A stretch of 64,000 nt of DNA from Acidaminococcus massiliensis. GTDB taxonomy: Bacteria > Bacillota > Negativicutes > Acidaminococcales > Acidaminococcaceae. The notes below the pieces were generated by a model, which was not told where the DNA came from, did not search any database, and saw only the letters and a program-made list of their open reading frames with translations. The translations under genes and the position numbers were made by a program. The stretch covers positions 859,873-923,872 of the forward strand of contig NZ_LT608315.1 of assembly GCF_900095825.1 (NCBI RefSeq). Direction: 5' to 3'. Shown piece after piece: positions 35,780 to 43,940 of the stretch; within the stretch, counting starts at the first letter, position 1, and every line of letters starts with the position of its first letter.

Positions 35780-36142
35780 ATGGTAACGTTAAAGAAAGTG
35801 GCAGAAGTATTGGAAGCCCAGGTGGTATCCGGGCAGGAAGGGCTGGGCAGGACGGTGAAGCAGGCCTGCGGCAGCGACATGATGAGTGATGTTTTGGCCT
35901 ATGCCAAGGAGGATTTTGTGCTGCTGACAGGGCTCCTGAACATCCAGGTGGTGCGGACGGCCGATGTGAGCGATGCGGCAGCCTTGATTTTCGTCCGGGA
36001 CAAACATCCGGAACAGGAAGTGCTCTTGGCAGCGAAGGATAAGGGAATCCCGGTGCTGTATACCCGCTATACCATGTTCGAAGCCTGCGGCCGGCTTTAT
36101 GAACTGGGACTCCGGGGCTGTTCTGCCAAAGATCGGAAGTAG
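35780..36142 (+). CDS. DRTGG-like domain protein
   Basis: A 120-residue protein resembling the DRTGG/HPr-kinase-N-like domain often encoded next to putative sensory [FeFe]-hydrogenases. Visible features are KKVAEVLEAQVVSG, the central VLLTGLLNIQVVRTADV and ALIFVRDKHPEQEV. The domain is a presumed ligand-sensing regulatory module; no enzyme activity is evident. AAGGAGGGG precedes ATG 35780. It is followed after six bases by the HATPase gene. Confidence 0.75.
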   Translation: MVTLKKVAEVLEAQVVSGQEGLGRTVKQACGSDMMSDVLAYAKEDFVLLTGLLNIQVVRTADVSDAAALIFVRDKHPEQEVLLAAKDKGIPVLYTRYTMFEACGRLYELGLRGCSAKDRK

Positions 36143-36148
36143 TGAGGC

Positions 36149-36565
36149 ATGGAAGAGATCTATACAGTGATCCCTGACGATTTCGAGCGGGCTGGGGCAG
36201 CTTCCACCTCCCTGAAGGACTTGCTGAAGAAGCTGGGCCTGTCTCCGGAACTGATCCGCCGGATCGCCATCGGGACCTACGAAGGTGAAATGAACTGTCT
36301 GATCCACGGGGGCGGGGGACGGATCCGGGCGGAAATCGGACCCCAGGATATCCGGGTCAGCATCGAGGACCATGGGCCGGGGATCCCGGATGTCCAGAAA
36401 GCCATGCAGGAAGGCTGGTCTACAGCTTCCGCCAAGATCCGGGCCATGGGATTCGGAGCCGGGATGGGGCTGCCCAATATGAAAAAAGTTTCTGATGAAA
36501 TGCAGATCGATACCCAGGTGGGGAAAGGGACCCGGGTCACCCTGGTGTTCCATCTCCCTGGCTGA
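36149..36565 (+). CDS. Anti-sigma-factor-like HATPase domain protein
   Basis: A 138-residue stand-alone GHKL ATPase domain like RsbW/SpoIIAB. The N box is YEGEMNCLIHG, the G1 box EDHGPGIPD and the G2 box FGAGMGLPNMKK. It lacks a histidine phosphorylation domain, so it probably binds or phosphorylates a partner rather than autophosphorylating. Its place between a DRTGG protein and the hydrogenase-like protein is a recurrent arrangement in anaerobic Firmicutes, thought to be a signalling module. Confidence 0.88.
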   Translation: MEEIYTVIPDDFERAGAASTSLKDLLKKLGLSPELIRRIAIGTYEGEMNCLIHGGGGRIRAEIGPQDIRVSIEDHGPGIPDVQKAMQEGWSTASAKIRAMGFGAGMGLPNMKKVSDEMQIDTQVGKGTRVTLVFHLPG

Positions 36566-36600
36566 AGGATCCTGCTGTCCAAGGAATCAGGTGAAGACCT

Positions 36601-37887
36601 TTGTGTGAAACCTACCTCAATTCCGTCAGAGTCAACGCCAGCCGCTGCACCGGATGCCTGATCTGTGTGAAGGACTGTCTAGTCCAGGCCATCCGGGTGC
36701 GCAGTGGCAAAGCCGTCATCCTTTCCGACCGCTGCATCGACTGCGGAGAATGCATCCGCTGCTGTCCGACCCGGGCTATGGAAGGCTGGGCGGATCCTCT
36801 GACCGAACTGAAAAAGTACAAAGTGAATATCGCTCTGGCCACCCCTTCTTTCTACGCCCAGTTCGACGGCAATGTGGCAGCTTCTGTGATCTGGGAAGGT
36901 CTGCGGGAACTGGGGTTCGATACCGTATTCGATGTGGCCTTGGCAGGGGACTATATCAGTGATGAGATGGAACGGTACATTGCCCATTATAAAGGGCCGT
37001 TCCCTCTGATTTCTTCTGCCTGTCCCGCCGTCCTCCGGCTGATCCAGACCAAATATCCAGAACTGGTGAAACAGGTCCTGCCCGTCCTGGCTCCGGCGGA
37101 AGCTGCTGCCATCTATACCCGGCGGGAAACCATGAAGCGGTTGAATCTGGCCCCTGAACAGGTGGGAATCTGGTTCATTTCCCCCTGTCCGGCCAAAGGG
37201 ACCAATATCCATCAGTCCGTGGACGTGGCCCATACGGCGGTGACCGGTTCCTTTACCATTGCTTCCATTTATGGTCCTTTGACCCAGGCCATCAAGCATG
37301 TACAGGAAACCCGCTATGAAGTGCCGGAGGCCACCTTGGGATCCTCTTACAGTCTCAGCTGGGGCAGCTGGCGGGGGGAACTGGCTTCTACCGGTATCAC
37401 CGATGCCATTGCTGCCCAGGGGCCGGAAGAAGTGGATGAGCTGCTGGAACAGATCAGCATGGCCAAACTCAGCGATGTACGCTATGCCTGCTGCTACAGC
37501 TGCGCCGGCGGCTGTATCGGCGGCCCCTGTGTGGCCATCAACAAGTACGTGGCGGCCAAGAACCTCCGGGTGCGGGTGGAACGGCGCCGGAGCCGGGAAG
37601 GGGGAGACCGGAGGAGCGCCATGCAGCGCTGCCGGATCATCGAGGATTTTCCGGCTTCCTGGCGGTATATCAAGCCCTTGGAACCTCGGCCCCATCCTCC
37701 TCTGGCCAGCGACTTCGGGACAGCCCTGGAAAAAATGGCAGAATTGAAAGCCCTGGAACAGGAATTCCCTCAGCTGGACTGCGGGGCCTGTGGAGCTCCT
37801 ACCTGTAAAGCCTTTGCGGAAGACGTGGTACGGGGCCTGGGAAAAAAAGAGGGATGCATCTTTTTGCGAAAGAAAAAGGAAAAATGA
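36601..37887 (+). CDS. Putative sensory [FeFe]-hydrogenase-like protein
   Basis: A 428-residue iron-sulfur protein with a hydrogenase-like domain. Two N-terminal [4Fe-4S] motifs are C16/C19/C22/C26 and C45/C48/C51/C55. In the H-cluster loops, the TSCCP motif is SSACP (Ala140-Cys141): the cluster-ligand Cys is kept but the proton-shuttling Cys is Ala. The second loop is SPCPAKG (C196) and the third CAGGCIGGP (C301, C305). A C-terminal CGACGAPTCKAFAEDV...C is another [4Fe-4S] domain. This pattern matches putative sensory (group D-like) hydrogenases, expected to have low turnover and sense H2. Translation apparently starts at TTG 36601 after AGGTGAAG; no ATG or GTG in frame is suitable. Confidence 0.85.
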   Translation: MCETYLNSVRVNASRCTGCLICVKDCLVQAIRVRSGKAVILSDRCIDCGECIRCCPTRAMEGWADPLTELKKYKVNIALATPSFYAQFDGNVAASVIWEGLRELGFDTVFDVALAGDYISDEMERYIAHYKGPFPLISSACPAVLRLIQTKYPELVKQVLPVLAPAEAAAIYTRRETMKRLNLAPEQVGIWFISPCPAKGTNIHQSVDVAHTAVTGSFTIASIYGPLTQAIKHVQETRYEVPEATLGSSYSLSWGSWRGELASTGITDAIAAQGPEEVDELLEQISMAKLSDVRYACCYSCAGGCIGGPCVAINKYVAAKNLRVRVERRRSREGGDRRSAMQRCRIIEDFPASWRYIKPLEPRPHPPLASDFGTALEKMAELKALEQEFPQLDCGACGAPTCKAFAEDVVRGLGKKEGCIFLRKKKEK

Positions 37888-37968
37888 GAAAAAAAGGTTG
37901 TGCAGGAGAAATGACAGATAAAAGACGGCTGTCCGGTCATTTTCTATAAGAGGAAAAGACCTTTTTTC

Positions 37969-37997
37969 TTGCAAGTTGGGTGAAATATTGGTATTAT
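37969..37997 (+). promoter_or_regulatory. Promoter of the CoA-transferase gene
   Basis: TTGCAA (37969-37974) and TATTAT (37992-37997) are exactly 17 bp apart, 85 bases before the start. The 80 bases between the hydrogenase-like gene and this promoter are AT-rich and hold no gene. Confidence 0.65.
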
Positions 37998-38081
37998 TTA
38001 TGACGTAGATTCTATTTTTAAATATTCAGATAGAATCAAGAAGAGAAGCCTGGATTTCTGGGCAAACAGGAGGAAGAGCAA

Positions 38082-39605
38082 ATGATCGATATTACGGATC
38101 GAGTCCATTGTGCCGCAGCCCTCAGCAAGATCACCACAGCTGAAAAAGCGGCAGAAATGATTCAAGACGGCATGAACCTGGGCATGAGCGGATTTACCCC
38201 TTCTGGTTATCCGAAAGCGGTACCTCTGGCTCTGGCTGAAAGAGGGAAGGAACATCCCTTCAAAGTCAATGTCTGGACCGTGCTTCCCGGACCTGAAATC
38301 GATACAGCCATGGTCAAAGCCGGCATCGTGGGCAACCGGATGCCGTATCAGACGGATAAAAACTGCCGGACAGCCATCAATAATGGTGAAATCCGCTATT
38401 TGGATACCCATATCAGCACCTTCAACCAGATGGCCCGGTTTGGATTCCTGCCGGAACACCGGGATGTGGATGTGGCCATCATCGAAGCCTGCTCCATCAA
38501 GGATCTGGGCAAGGGAAAGATCGGCATCATCCCCACTACCAGTTTGGGCGGCAGCTGCAGCTATGTGCAGAGTGCTAAGAAAGTCATCATCGAAGTGAAC
38601 GTGACCCAGCCTCTGGGCTTGGAAGGCATGCACGACTGTTATGTGCCGCTGGATCCTCCCTACCGGAAAATCATCCCCATCGAACGGCCGGAAGACCGGA
38701 TCGGGACGCCTTACATCCCCTGTGATCTGGAAAAAGTGGCAGCCATCGTTCCCTGCGATATTCCCGATACTCCCAGCAAACTGGCAGCCATCACCGATGA
38801 CGCCCGGGCCATGGGCGGCAATCTGGTGGAATTCCTGAAAAATGAAGTCAAGGCTGGGCGTCTGCCGAAGAATCTGCTGCCTCTCCAGTCCGGGGTGGGT
38901 TCTGTAGCTAATGCTGTGATCAATGGGCTGGTCCATTCTGATTTTGAAGATCTGACCGTATATACGGAAGTGATCCAAGATGGGATGTTCGATCTGATCG
39001 ATGCCGGAAAACTGCGGGTGGCTTCCGGTGCTTCCCTGACCATGTCCGCAGAAGTCCAGAAGAGATTTTACAGCAACCTGGATAAATACAAATCCCATCT
39101 GATCCTCCGTCCCCAGGAAATTTCCAATAACCCCGAAGTGGTTCGCAGAATCGGAGTTATCGCCATGAACACGGCTATTGAAGTGGATTTGTACGGCAAT
39201 GTAAACTCTTCCCACATCAATGGGACCAACCTGATGAACGGGATCGGGGGCAGCGGCGATTTTGCCCGGAACGGCTACCTGTCCATCTTCTTTGCGGAAT
39301 CGGAACGGAAAGATGGGAAGATCAGTTCTGTGGTGCCTTTCTGCTCCCACATCGACAACAACGAACACGATGTGGATGTCATCGTTTCCGAACGGGGCGT
39401 GGCCGACCTGAGAGGCCTGTCTCCGAAAGAACGGGCTCCGATCATCATCGATCAGATCTCCAGCCCCAGATACCAGCCCATCCTGCGGGATTATTTCGAA
39501 CGGGCCTGCGCTGCCTGCCACAACAGCCAGACTCCGCACATCCTGTCCGAAGCCTTCTCCTTCCATGAAAGAATGCTTAAAACGGGGACCATGGAAGTGA
39601 AATAA
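38082..39605 (+). CDS. Acetyl-CoA hydrolase/transferase family protein, probable succinate CoA-transferase
   Basis: A 507-residue class I CoA-transferase of the acetyl-CoA hydrolase family. Features are the N-terminal GMNLGMSGFTPSGYPKAVPLAL, the region LPLQSGVGSVANAVINGL, and EVIQDGMFDLIDAGKL with the expected catalytic Glu (family E in TEVIQDG). These resemble succinyl-CoA/propionyl-CoA:succinate CoA-transferases. The mmdA-like gene follows, so it may activate succinate with propionyl- or acetyl-CoA. Acetate or butyrate CoA transfer is also possible. AGGAGGAAGAG precedes ATG 38082. Confidence 0.85.
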   Translation: MIDITDRVHCAAALSKITTAEKAAEMIQDGMNLGMSGFTPSGYPKAVPLALAERGKEHPFKVNVWTVLPGPEIDTAMVKAGIVGNRMPYQTDKNCRTAINNGEIRYLDTHISTFNQMARFGFLPEHRDVDVAIIEACSIKDLGKGKIGIIPTTSLGGSCSYVQSAKKVIIEVNVTQPLGLEGMHDCYVPLDPPYRKIIPIERPEDRIGTPYIPCDLEKVAAIVPCDIPDTPSKLAAITDDARAMGGNLVEFLKNEVKAGRLPKNLLPLQSGVGSVANAVINGLVHSDFEDLTVYTEVIQDGMFDLIDAGKLRVASGASLTMSAEVQKRFYSNLDKYKSHLILRPQEISNNPEVVRRIGVIAMNTAIEVDLYGNVNSSHINGTNLMNGIGGSGDFARNGYLSIFFAESERKDGKISSVVPFCSHIDNNEHDVDVIVSERGVADLRGLSPKERAPIIIDQISSPRYQPILRDYFERACAACHNSQTPHILSEAFSFHERMLKTGTMEVK

Positions 39606-39615
39606 AGGGACTTTC

Positions 39616-39688
39616 CAACGAAATTTTCCGAAAATCGGTGGTAACAAGGTGGTATTTATGTTACAATTACCGTGTTTTAGTTTCGTTG
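39616..39688 (+). promoter_or_regulatory. mmdA promoter flanked by an inverted repeat
   Basis: An extended -10 (TGTTACAAT; TACAAT at 39662-39667) lies between CAACGAAA (39616-39623) and its exact inverse TTTCGTTG (39681-39688). No strong -35 is present. The repeats could be a split operator or pair in RNA only if transcription starts upstream. A separate promoter here means the decarboxylase operon can be expressed independently of the CoA-transferase. Confidence 0.45.
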
Positions 39689-39715
39689 TAATATCCCTGA
39701 AGGAGGTGCGTATTT

Positions 39716-41242
39716 TTGACGACACAAGAAAAGATCCAAGATATGTTCGACCGCTATGAAAAGATCGAAGCAGGCGGCGGTGCGAAAAGAGTCGGAAAAC
39801 AGCATGATGCCGGTAAAATGACAGCCCGTGAACGGATAAACTCGTTCTTAGATGAGGGAAGTTTTGTAGAACTGGATAAATTTGTAGAACATCGCTGCTC
39901 AAACTTCGGTCAAGAAAAGAAATATTTGGCAGGGGACGGCGTGGTGACAGGCTACGGCACGGTTAACGGACGGACAGTGTTCGTCTTTGCCCAGGATTTC
40001 ACCGTGGAAGGCGGTTCTCTGGGGGAGATGCATGCCAACAAGATTGCCAAAGTCCAGGCCATGGCCCTGAAAACCGGGGCCCCCATCGTAGGCATGGCGG
40101 ATTCCGGCGGTGCCCGGATCCAGGAAGCCACCGATGCCCTGGCCGGCTTCGGCAAGATGTTCAAGCAGAACACCCTGTCTTCCGGGGTGATCCCGCAGAT
40201 TTCTGCCATCATGGGGCCCTGCGCCGGAGGCGCGGTATACAGCCCGGCTCTGACGGATTTCATCTTCATGGTGAAGAAAAATTCCAAGATGTTCATTACA
40301 GGGCCGGAAGTGGTGAAGACCGTGACCGGGGAAGAAGTGGGCCAGGAAGACCTGGGAGGCACCTTTACCCACTGCACCCGTAGCGGGGTGGCCGACTTCC
40401 CGGCTGAAAACGATGCGGACTGCCTGGAGCAGATCCGCTACCTGCTCAGCTTCCTGCCCAGCAACAACCGGGAGAACCCGCCAGTCTACGATACGGGAGA
40501 CAGTGCCTACCGGATGGACGAAAGCCTGAACACCATCATCCCGGACGGCTCCCAGATGCCCTACGACATGTACAAGGTGATCCGGAGCATCGTGGACAAC
40601 GGAGAATATGTGGAACCCCATCGGATGTATGCCCGGAACATCATCACCTGCCTGGCTCGGCTGGACGGCTCTACCGTGGGGATCATCGCCAACCAGCCCC
40701 GGATCATGGCCGGCTGCCTGGATATCAATGCTTCTGACAAAGCGGCCCGGTTCATCCGTTTCTGTGATGCGTTCAAGATCCCTCTGATCAATATCGTAGA
40801 TGTCCCCGGCTTCTTGCCGGGCACGGATCAGGAATATGGCGGGATCATCCGGCATGGGGCCAAGATGCTGTATGCTTACTGCGAAGCCACCGTGCCCAAG
40901 ATCACTCTGGTCACCCGGAAAGCCTACGGCGGAGCCTACCTGGCCATGTGTGCCCAGGATCTGGGAGCGGATCATGTGATTGCCTGGCCTACGGCCGAAA
41001 TCGCCGTCATGGGACCCCAAGGGGCGGCCAAGATCATTTTCCGGCATGATCCGGATGTGGAGCAGAAGACCCAGGAATACATCGATAACTTTGCGACGCC
41101 CTATTATGCGGCCAAGCACGGCATGGTGGAAATGGTCATCGAACCCAAGACCACCCGTCCGATCCTGATCAAAGCGCTGCGTATGTTAAAATCAAAGCAG
41201 GAAGACCGGCCAACAAAGAGACACGGTAACATTCCGCTGTGA
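39716..41242 (+). CDS. mmdA: Methylmalonyl-CoA-type decarboxylase alpha subunit (carboxyltransferase)
   Basis: A 508-residue biotin-dependent carboxyltransferase. It closely resembles Veillonella MmdA in length and sequence (KMTARERI, HRCSNFGQEKK, DFTVEGGSLGEMHA, IMGPCAGGAVYSPALTDFI, DVPGFLPGTDQEYGGIIRHGAK, C-terminal KRHGNIPL). It transfers CO2 from an acyl-CoA to biotin on the carrier subunit. The predicted substrate is methylmalonyl-CoA (to propionyl-CoA); glutaconyl-CoA is less likely because gcdA is separate and longer. Start is TTG 39716 after AAGGAGGTG. It is followed by the membrane-complex subunits. Confidence 0.92.
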   Translation: MTTQEKIQDMFDRYEKIEAGGGAKRVGKQHDAGKMTARERINSFLDEGSFVELDKFVEHRCSNFGQEKKYLAGDGVVTGYGTVNGRTVFVFAQDFTVEGGSLGEMHANKIAKVQAMALKTGAPIVGMADSGGARIQEATDALAGFGKMFKQNTLSSGVIPQISAIMGPCAGGAVYSPALTDFIFMVKKNSKMFITGPEVVKTVTGEEVGQEDLGGTFTHCTRSGVADFPAENDADCLEQIRYLLSFLPSNNRENPPVYDTGDSAYRMDESLNTIIPDGSQMPYDMYKVIRSIVDNGEYVEPHRMYARNIITCLARLDGSTVGIIANQPRIMAGCLDINASDKAARFIRFCDAFKIPLINIVDVPGFLPGTDQEYGGIIRHGAKMLYAYCEATVPKITLVTRKAYGGAYLAMCAQDLGADHVIAWPTAEIAVMGPQGAAKIIFRHDPDVEQKTQEYIDNFATPYYAAKHGMVEMVIEPKTTRPILIKALRMLKSKQEDRPTKRHGNIPL

Positions 41243-41288
41243 TTTTGATATAAACCATTCATCATAAGGGAAAAGAGGTGAAACATTC

Positions 41289-41615
41289 ATGACAGACAAT
41301 CCTTGGCTGATTATGCTGATCAATATGACCATCGTATTCGGCGTGCTGATTGTGCTGGGCATCCTGATGGTCCTGATCCATGCCATCGACCCGACCAAGA
41401 AAAGCGCTCAGGGAAAAAAAAAGCCTGTAGTTGCTAAACCGGCCGCTTCTGCTGCAGCCAGCAAACGACAGGACGAAGAGAAGGTGGCTGCAATGGCAGC
41501 GGTCCTGGCCATGGTCCAGGATGAAGACGATATGATTGCAGCGGCCCTGACGGCTGCCATCGCCGAACACAAAAAGAAGATGGAACCCATGGCGCTGCCT
41601 CATCATTTCTTTTAA
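41289..41615 (+). CDS. gcdD: Sodium-pumping decarboxylase delta subunit
   Basis: A 108-residue subunit that anchors and assembles the decarboxylase complex. One N-terminal TM helix (about residues 8-30) is followed by a Lys/Ala/Pro-rich linker and a short acidic helix with AALTAAIAEHKKK, as in GcdD/MmdD/OadG proteins. It is placed between the alpha subunit and the biotin carrier, as in other Na+-translocating decarboxylases. Whether it serves Gcd, Mmd or both is not decided by sequence. AAAAGAGGTG precedes ATG 41289. Confidence 0.85.
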   Translation: MTDNPWLIMLINMTIVFGVLIVLGILMVLIHAIDPTKKSAQGKKKPVVAKPAASAAASKRQDEEKVAAMAAVLAMVQDEDDMIAAALTAAIAEHKKKMEPMALPHHFF

Positions 41616-41685
41616 CAGGCTGTTGAGGGACGGCCTGCAAACTGTGGATTTTACTGTTCAAGAACAATTTTAGGAGGGTATTCTC

Positions 41686-42126
41686 ATGAGAAAATTCAAT
41701 GTTAACGTTAACGGCACTGTGTATACTGTAGAAGTTGAAGAAGTCGGCGGCGCTGTCACCGCAGCTCCTGCAGCTCCTGCAGCTCCTGCTGCCCCCGCTG
41801 CTGCTCCTGTAGCCGCTCCTGCCGCAGCTCCTGCTCCGGCCGCTGCTCCTGCTCCTGCTCCTGCTGCTGCTCCCGCTCCGGCCGCTAAACCGGCTGCTGC
41901 TCCTGCTCCTGCCGGCGCTGTGACGGTGGAAGCTCCTATGCCTGGGAAGATCCTGTCCGTTAACGTAAAGGCTGGCGACAAGGTAGAAGCCGGCGATGTT
42001 CTGCTGATCCTGGAAGCTATGAAGATGCAGAACGAAATCATGGCTCCTGAAGATGGTACGGTTTCCGAAGTCCGCGTCAACGCTGGCGACACCGTAACCA
42101 CCGGCGACGTAATGGTCATTCTCTAA
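41686..42126 (+). CDS. gcdC: Biotin carrier subunit of decarboxylase
   Basis: A 146-residue biotinyl carrier. The N-terminal 27 residues form the association segment, then comes an Ala/Pro-rich flexible linker (about residues 27-82), then the biotinyl domain with EAMKMQNE, the biotinylated Lys being K113. It shuttles carboxybiotin from the alpha subunit to the membrane beta subunit. The linker DNA is a GCT/CCT repeat. AGGAGGG precedes ATG 41686. Confidence 0.93.
   Translation: MRKFNVNVNGTVYTVEVEEVGGAVTAAPAAPAAPAAPAAAPVAAPAAAPAPAAAPAPAPAAAPAPAAKPAAAPAPAGAVTVEAPMPGKILSVNVKAGDKVEAGDVLLILEAMKMQNEIMAPEDGTVSEVRVNAGDTVTTGDVMVIL
41762..41930 (+). repeat. Alanine/proline-coding repeat tract
   Basis: About 170 bases of imperfect GCTCCTGC-type units encode the flexible Ala-Pro linker of the biotin carrier. 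Several near-identical units lie in tandem, so slippage could change linker length. No other long tandem repeat was noticed in the window. Confidence 0.85.
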
Positions 42127-42160
42127 TTGCGTCTCCGCTCATAAAGGAGGATTTTAGAAT

Positions 42161-43291
42161 ATGGATGCTTTTGTGGTAGCCCTGACTTCTGTCATCCATG
42201 ACAGTGGTTTTGTGGCTTTTACCTGGGGCAATGCCGTCATGATGCTGGTAGGCTGCGTACTGCTCTACCTGGCCATCGTGAAGGGCTTTGAACCCCTGCT
42301 GCTGAGCCCGATCGCTTTCGGATGCATTCTGGCCAACGTGCCCCGTACCGGTTTCGAGACGGACCCTGGCGTTATGCAGCTGATCCTGGGCGGGATCAAA
42401 TACGAAGTCTTCCCTCCGCTGATTTTCATGGGCGTAGGTGCCATGACTGACTTTGGTCCCCTGATCGCCAATCCCAAGACCCTGCTGCTGGGCGCTGCTG
42501 CTCAGATCGGTGTGTTCGTGGCACTGCTGGGTGCCATGCTCCTGGGCTTCAATGTGAAAGAAGCTGCTGCCATTGGGATCATCGGGGGTGCTGACGGCCC
42601 GACTTCCATTTACCTGGCTTCCAAGATGGCTCCCCATCTGCTGGGAGCTATCGCCGTGGCTGCCTACTCTTACATGTCCCTGGTGCCGCTGATCCAGCCC
42701 CCTGTGATGAAGCTGTTCACTTCTAAAAAAGAACGCTGCATCAAGATGGCTCAGCTGCGTACGGTGACCCACTTCGAAAAAGTGGTGTTCCCCATTGTCT
42801 GCACCATTTTCATTTCCCTGCTGCTGCCTTCCGTCTGCTCTTTGATCGGGATGCTGATGCTGGGGAACCTGTTTACGGAATCCGGCTGTATGGACCGTCT
42901 GTCTGACACGGCACAAAATGCCTTGATGAACAGCGTGACCATCATGCTGGCTACCGGTACTGGCCTGACCATGAAAGCTGAAAGCTTCCTGACCATCCAG
43001 ACCATCGAAATCATCTGCCTGGGTCTGGTTGCCTTCATCGGCGGTACTGCCGGCGGCGTGCTGTTCGGCAAGCTGATGTGCATCATGGACGGCGGCAAGA
43101 CCAACCCGCTGATCGGTTCTGCCGGTGTATCTGCAGTACCTATGGCTGCCCGTGTGTCCCAGATCGTGGGACAGCAGGCCAACCCTGGGAATTTCCTGCT
43201 GATGCATGCTATGGGCCCCAATGTGGCCGGGGTTATCGGGACGGCTGTTGCAGCCGGTACCATGCTGGCCATGATCGGACCTGCAAAATAA
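42161..43291 (+). CDS. gcdB: Na+-translocating decarboxylase beta subunit
   Basis: A 376-residue integral membrane protein that decarboxylates carboxybiotin and exports Na+. The conserved family segments GAMTDFGPLIANPKTLLLGAAAQIG and GIIGGADGPTSIYLASK (the Asp in GGADGPT is the Na+-coupling residue in OadB/GcdB) are visible, with about 9-11 TM helices. It follows the carrier by 34 bases and is closed by a strong terminator. It probably serves GcdA as well as the MmdA-like subunit. Confidence 0.93.
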   Translation: MDAFVVALTSVIHDSGFVAFTWGNAVMMLVGCVLLYLAIVKGFEPLLLSPIAFGCILANVPRTGFETDPGVMQLILGGIKYEVFPPLIFMGVGAMTDFGPLIANPKTLLLGAAAQIGVFVALLGAMLLGFNVKEAAAIGIIGGADGPTSIYLASKMAPHLLGAIAVAAYSYMSLVPLIQPPVMKLFTSKKERCIKMAQLRTVTHFEKVVFPIVCTIFISLLLPSVCSLIGMLMLGNLFTESGCMDRLSDTAQNALMNSVTIMLATGTGLTMKAESFLTIQTIEIICLGLVAFIGGTAGGVLFGKLMCIMDGGKTNPLIGSAGVSAVPMAARVSQIVGQQANPGNFLLMHAMGPNVAGVIGTAVAAGTMLAMIGPAK

Positions 43292-43305
43292 AACAAATCG
43301 TTTTG

Positions 43306-43337
43306 GAAGGCTGCCGCAGTTTGCGGCGGCCTTCTTT
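43306..43337 (+). terminator. Terminator of the decarboxylase operon
   Basis: GAAGGCTGCCGCA pairs with TGCGGCGGCCTTC (one G-U pair) around a short loop, followed by TTTTT. Confidence 0.92.
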
Positions 43338-43374
43338 TTATGGAAAAACGGCTTTCTATTGGGGGATTTTTTGT

Positions 43375-43380
43375 TATAAT
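43375..43380 (+). promoter_or_regulatory. Candidate -10 box for the 43430 gene and the mre operon
   Basis: TATAAT with TTG immediately in front lies 50 bases before the first gene of a long co-directional run reaching cca. No clear -35 is visible. Confidence 0.45.
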
Positions 43381-43429
43381 AAGAAGGATATGTTTTTTTA
43401 TCAATGGGTCAGGAACAAAGGAGAGAAAG

Positions 43430-43927
43430 TTGGAAGGATATAAGGAATTTTCGGAGAGCAGCCCTGGACGGAAAATGTACCAGTGGGGAGCTCTGGCACT
43501 GATTGCCGTCAGTTGGGCCTATGAAGGATACCATACCTTCGCCTTGGGCCAGTTCAGCCTGATGGGCTGGGGGTACAACATCCTGTTCGTCATCCTCTGG
43601 TGCTGGCGCTGTCTTTTCCAGTACAGCCTCCAATTGACCGGGGATCGGTTGATCGTGGTCATGTACGGCTTGGGCATGGAACGGCGGATGACCGTCTATC
43701 TGAAAGATCTGGAAAGCTTTTCCAATCACTACAAAAAGAGTTTTTTCCGAAAAACCGCCATCAAGAAGTACGTGCATCGGTATTCTTCTCTGGATCCCCG
43801 TCCCCAGAGAATCCTGGTCTACCGGGAACAGGGAAAACTCTGCGCCCTGCTGTTCAAATCCAGCGATGCACTGATCGACCAGCTGGCCCGGCGGTATCCC
43901 AACCAGTTTTTAGATTTTCCAGAATAA
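43430..43927 (+). CDS. Hypothetical membrane protein, 165 aa
   Basis: I do not recognise the family. Two adjacent TM segments lie at about residues 17-35 and 46-65, followed by a basic cytoplasmic domain of about 100 residues. This layout (two TM plus a PH-like beta domain) recalls small YdbS/YcxB-like proteins, but similarity is not strong. TTG 43430 is preferred because AAAGGAGAG lies six bases upstream; the open frame extends back to an ATG at 43340 that precedes the -10 box. It leads the run to maf-radC-mre. Confidence 0.65.
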   Translation: MEGYKEFSESSPGRKMYQWGALALIAVSWAYEGYHTFALGQFSLMGWGYNILFVILWCWRCLFQYSLQLTGDRLIVVMYGLGMERRMTVYLKDLESFSNHYKKSFFRKTAIKKYVHRYSSLDPRPQRILVYREQGKLCALLFKSSDALIDQLARRYPNQFLDFPE

Positions 43928-43940
43928 AGGAGTTAAGGAC

